Shown: piece after piece, positions 41,501 to 43,501 of the stretch
Position numbering within the stretch: the stretch's first letter is position 1
Layout: every line of letters begins with the position of its first letter
Source: an uncultured Bacillus sp.
Lineage (GTDB): Bacteria > Bacillota > Bacilli > Bacillales_B > DSM-18226
Reading direction: 5' to 3'
Assembly: GCF_946478885.1 (NCBI RefSeq)
Contig: NZ_CAMLDX010000018.1
Span: forward strand, 1 to 43,501
DNA length: 43,501 nt
Notes under the pieces: model-generated
What the model was told of the DNA's origin: nothing
What the model saw: the letters and a program-made list of their open reading frames with translations, nothing else
Databases searched by the model: none
Translations under genes and position numbers: made by a program

Positions 41501-43348
41501 TTGTGCGGCATAACAGGATGGATAGATTTTCAGAAGCATATTCAAAATGAAACAGCGACCCTTGAAAAAATGGCGGAAACTTTAGCAAAAAGAGGACCGG
41601 ATGATACAAATATTTGGACAGACCTGCATGCCGGCTTTGGCCATAAAAGGCTTGTCGTAGTAGATCCATTGTGCGGAAAACAGCCAATGGTCAAAATGAA
41701 GAACAATCAGTTGTACACAATCTGTTATAATGGAGAGCTTTATAATACGGAAGATATTAGAAAACAACTGTTACTAAAAGGATATTCGTTCAACGGTCAT
41801 TCGGATACAGAAGTTCTGTTAGCAGCCTATATGGAATGGAAAGAAAAATGTGTCGATTATTTAAATGGGATTTTTGCCTTCACAGTATGGGATTCGGAGC
41901 GGGAATTATTGTTTATTGGTCGTGATCGGCTTGGAGTAAAGCCGTTATTTTATTATAAAACAAACTCCGGATTGATTTTCGGATCTGAATTGAAGGCTAT
42001 TTTGGCACATCCCGACGTCAAAACAGAGATTAACAGAGAAGGCCTTGCGGAGGTTTTTGGGCTTGGTCCAGCACGATCCCCAGGAACAGGGGTATTTAAG
42101 GGGATAAAGGAACTCCGCCCTGCTCATGCTATGAATTTTTCACGCAATGGCTTAAAAATATGGCGTTATTGGAATGTAACAAGCAAAGTACATGTGGATT
42201 CGTTAGATAAAACAGTGGAAAGGGTCCGTTTTTTATTTACAGATGCAGTGACAAGGCAGCTGGTTTCAGATGTGCCGCTTTGTACCTTTTTGTCGGGCGG
42301 GGTTGATTCCAGTGCCATTACTGCGATTGCCGCAAAAGCGTTTGCGGCCGAAGGAAAGGGGCGGCTGCATACCTATTCGGTTGATTATGAAGAAAATGAG
42401 CAGTTTTTTAAAGCAAATGAATTTCAACCAAATTTTGATGGTGAATTTATTAAGCAAATCTCGGATACTTTTCAAACGATTCATCATCGCTGCGTTATTT
42501 CACAGGAGGAGCTAGCCGCTAATTTAATCGAAGCCGTTCATGTCCGTGATTTGCCAGGGATGGCTGATATTGATTCCTCGTTGCTTTGGTTTTGCCGTGA
42601 AATCAAAAAAGAGTTTGTTGTTGGTTTATCAGGAGAATGTGCCGATGAAATCTTTGGAGGATATCCTTGGTTTCATCGGTTAGATGATCTGGGTAGAAAC
42701 GGTTTTCCATGGATGCGTTCCGTAGATGAGAGGCAGGGGCTGCTCAAAGAGCACTGGCAGTCACGGCTGAATTTGCCAGAATATACATTAAGCAAGTTTG
42801 AGGAGTTAGTAACAGAGACTCCTTTATTAGACGGGGAAAGTCCGGAAGAGGAACGTAGAAGACAATTATTCTATATTAACATGCTCTCATTTATGACAAC
42901 TTTACTGGATCGCAAAGATCGAATGAGTATGGGGGCTAGTCTTGAAGTACGGGTTCCATTTGCTGATCATCGATTGGTGGAATATGTCTGGAATATCCCA
43001 TGGGATATGAAAATGCATGGAAAACGTGAAAAAGGGATTTTTCGGAAGGCAATGGAGGGATTACTGCCCAACGAAGTATTGTATCGGAAAAAAAGTCCGT
43101 ATCCGAAAACACATCATCCAGCTTATCGGAAAATTGTCAAAGGAATGCTGAAGCATATTTTGACTAACCGTCAGTCTGTACTGTATGAATTTTTTGATCA
43201 AGTAAAACTGCAGGAAATTGTACAAACAGAAGGGGCATCCTTTACGGTTCCATGGTTTGGCCAATTGATGACAGGACCTCAGCTTCTAGCCTACCTAGTT
43301 CAATTTCATTATTGGTTTCATGATTATGGGATTAACCTAACAGACTAG
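41501..43348 (+). CDS. asnO: Glutamine-hydrolysing asparagine synthetase AsnO
   Basis: AsnO makes asparagine from aspartate, ATP and glutamine; in B. subtilis the yisO/asnO enzyme is sporulation specific. The 615-residue protein has an N-terminal class II glutaminase domain and a C-terminal synthetase domain with the PP-loop SGGVDSS (S265-S271). The start must be the TTG at 41501, because the catalytic nucleophile is Cys2 (MCGITGW) and has to be exposed after removal of the first residue; an ATG ten bases upstream is out of frame. AAAGGATGAG precedes it. Followed by a strong hairpin. Confidence 0.94.
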   Translation: MCGITGWIDFQKHIQNETATLEKMAETLAKRGPDDTNIWTDLHAGFGHKRLVVVDPLCGKQPMVKMKNNQLYTICYNGELYNTEDIRKQLLLKGYSFNGHSDTEVLLAAYMEWKEKCVDYLNGIFAFTVWDSERELLFIGRDRLGVKPLFYYKTNSGLIFGSELKAILAHPDVKTEINREGLAEVFGLGPARSPGTGVFKGIKELRPAHAMNFSRNGLKIWRYWNVTSKVHVDSLDKTVERVRFLFTDAVTRQLVSDVPLCTFLSGGVDSSAITAIAAKAFAAEGKGRLHTYSVDYEENEQFFKANEFQPNFDGEFIKQISDTFQTIHHRCVISQEELAANLIEAVHVRDLPGMADIDSSLLWFCREIKKEFVVGLSGECADEIFGGYPWFHRLDDLGRNGFPWMRSVDERQGLLKEHWQSRLNLPEYTLSKFEELVTETPLLDGESPEEERRRQLFYINMLSFMTTLLDRKDRMSMGASLEVRVPFADHRLVEYVWNIPWDMKMHGKREKGIFRKAMEGLLPNEVLYRKKSPYPKTHHPAYRKIVKGMLKHILTNRQSVLYEFFDQVKLQEIVQTEGASFTVPWFGQLMTGPQLLAYLVQFHYWFHDYGINLTD

Positions 43349-43366
43349 CCGAAACACGTCCTATAT

Positions 43367-43406
43367 GACAGTTCATCCCCTTGCTGCAGCAGGGGGATGA
43401 ACTGTC
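43367..43406 (+). terminator. Hairpin after asnO
   Basis: GACAGTTCATCCCC (43367-43380) and GGGGATGAACTGTC (43393-43406) form a 14-bp perfect stem with a 12-base loop. No clear T-run follows. The last 95 bases of the window show no gene. Confidence 0.65.
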
Positions 43407-43501
43407 TCTGGATTCTTATATTTCATCCTTTTTTTTAGATTGACGAGAGTGTAATGGAGAGGCTAATCTAATAGAGATATGTTTGAATATTTATTTAACT
43501 T

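Overview
The window looks like the chromosome of a spore-forming, naturally competent member of the Bacillaceae. It is AT-rich, with strong GGAGG-type ribosome binding sites, and gene after gene matches the Bacillus subtilis yha, ecs, hem, yhf, comK, yhj, add, gerP and yis region. Spore-specific genes (yhaL, two YjcZ-like peptides, gerPA to gerPF, yisL, yisN, asnO) and the competence regulator gene comK support this. No rRNA, tRNA or CRISPR array was seen.

Layout. 1-170: 3' remnant of an IS200/IS605 tnpA. 172-8411: a long, divergent YhaM-type HD nuclease, yhaL, the foldase gene prsA, two tandem YjcZ peptides, a 59-residue membrane peptide, yhaJ, yhaI, hpr/scoC, yhaH, trpP (with a TRAP-like leader), serC and hit. 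8412-9038: a 627-base gap holding three diverged ~130-base units and a strong minus-strand terminator, read here as a candidate non-coding RNA locus. 9039-11763: ecsABC. 11905-16257: hmoB, then the coproporphyrin-dependent haem genes hemE, hemH (cpfC) and hemY (cgoX). 16416-19902: yhfH and a three-gene lipoprotein/permease/ATPase importer of the TrpXYZ-like type. 20103-25329: CAAX-type protease yhfN, an IDEAL-domain gene, comK, yhjD with a LexA box, an LCP-family gene and yhjE. 25548-35247: addB and addA. 35318-37312: the complete gerP spore-coat operon on the minus strand. 37563-43348: an acyl-CoA synthetase, a type I signal peptidase, yisL, yisN and asnO.

The most striking object is a 2,472-base group II intron (30361-32832) inside addA. 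It splits the conserved helicase motif GDVKQSI/YRFR exactly between two codons. Removing it restores one 1,253-residue AddA frame. Two intron segments (30631-30638 and 30678-30684) are complementary to the last 15 bases of exon 1, as expected for EBS2/IBS2 and EBS1/IBS1. The intron reverse transcriptase is intact, but its C-terminal HNH endonuclease is broken by a frameshift and stop codons. AddAB repair activity in this strain should therefore depend on intron splicing.

Other regulatory sites: a (G/U)AG-triplet leader over the trpP ribosome binding site, a LexA box and inverted repeat in the yhjD promoter, a perfect 26-bp palindrome upstream of yhfH, a 17-bp palindrome over the hmoB -10 box, a sigma-K-like promoter before gerPA, and an orphan plus-strand terminator beside yhjD. 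Most gene families are well known; the intergenic elements are where something undescribed is most likely.
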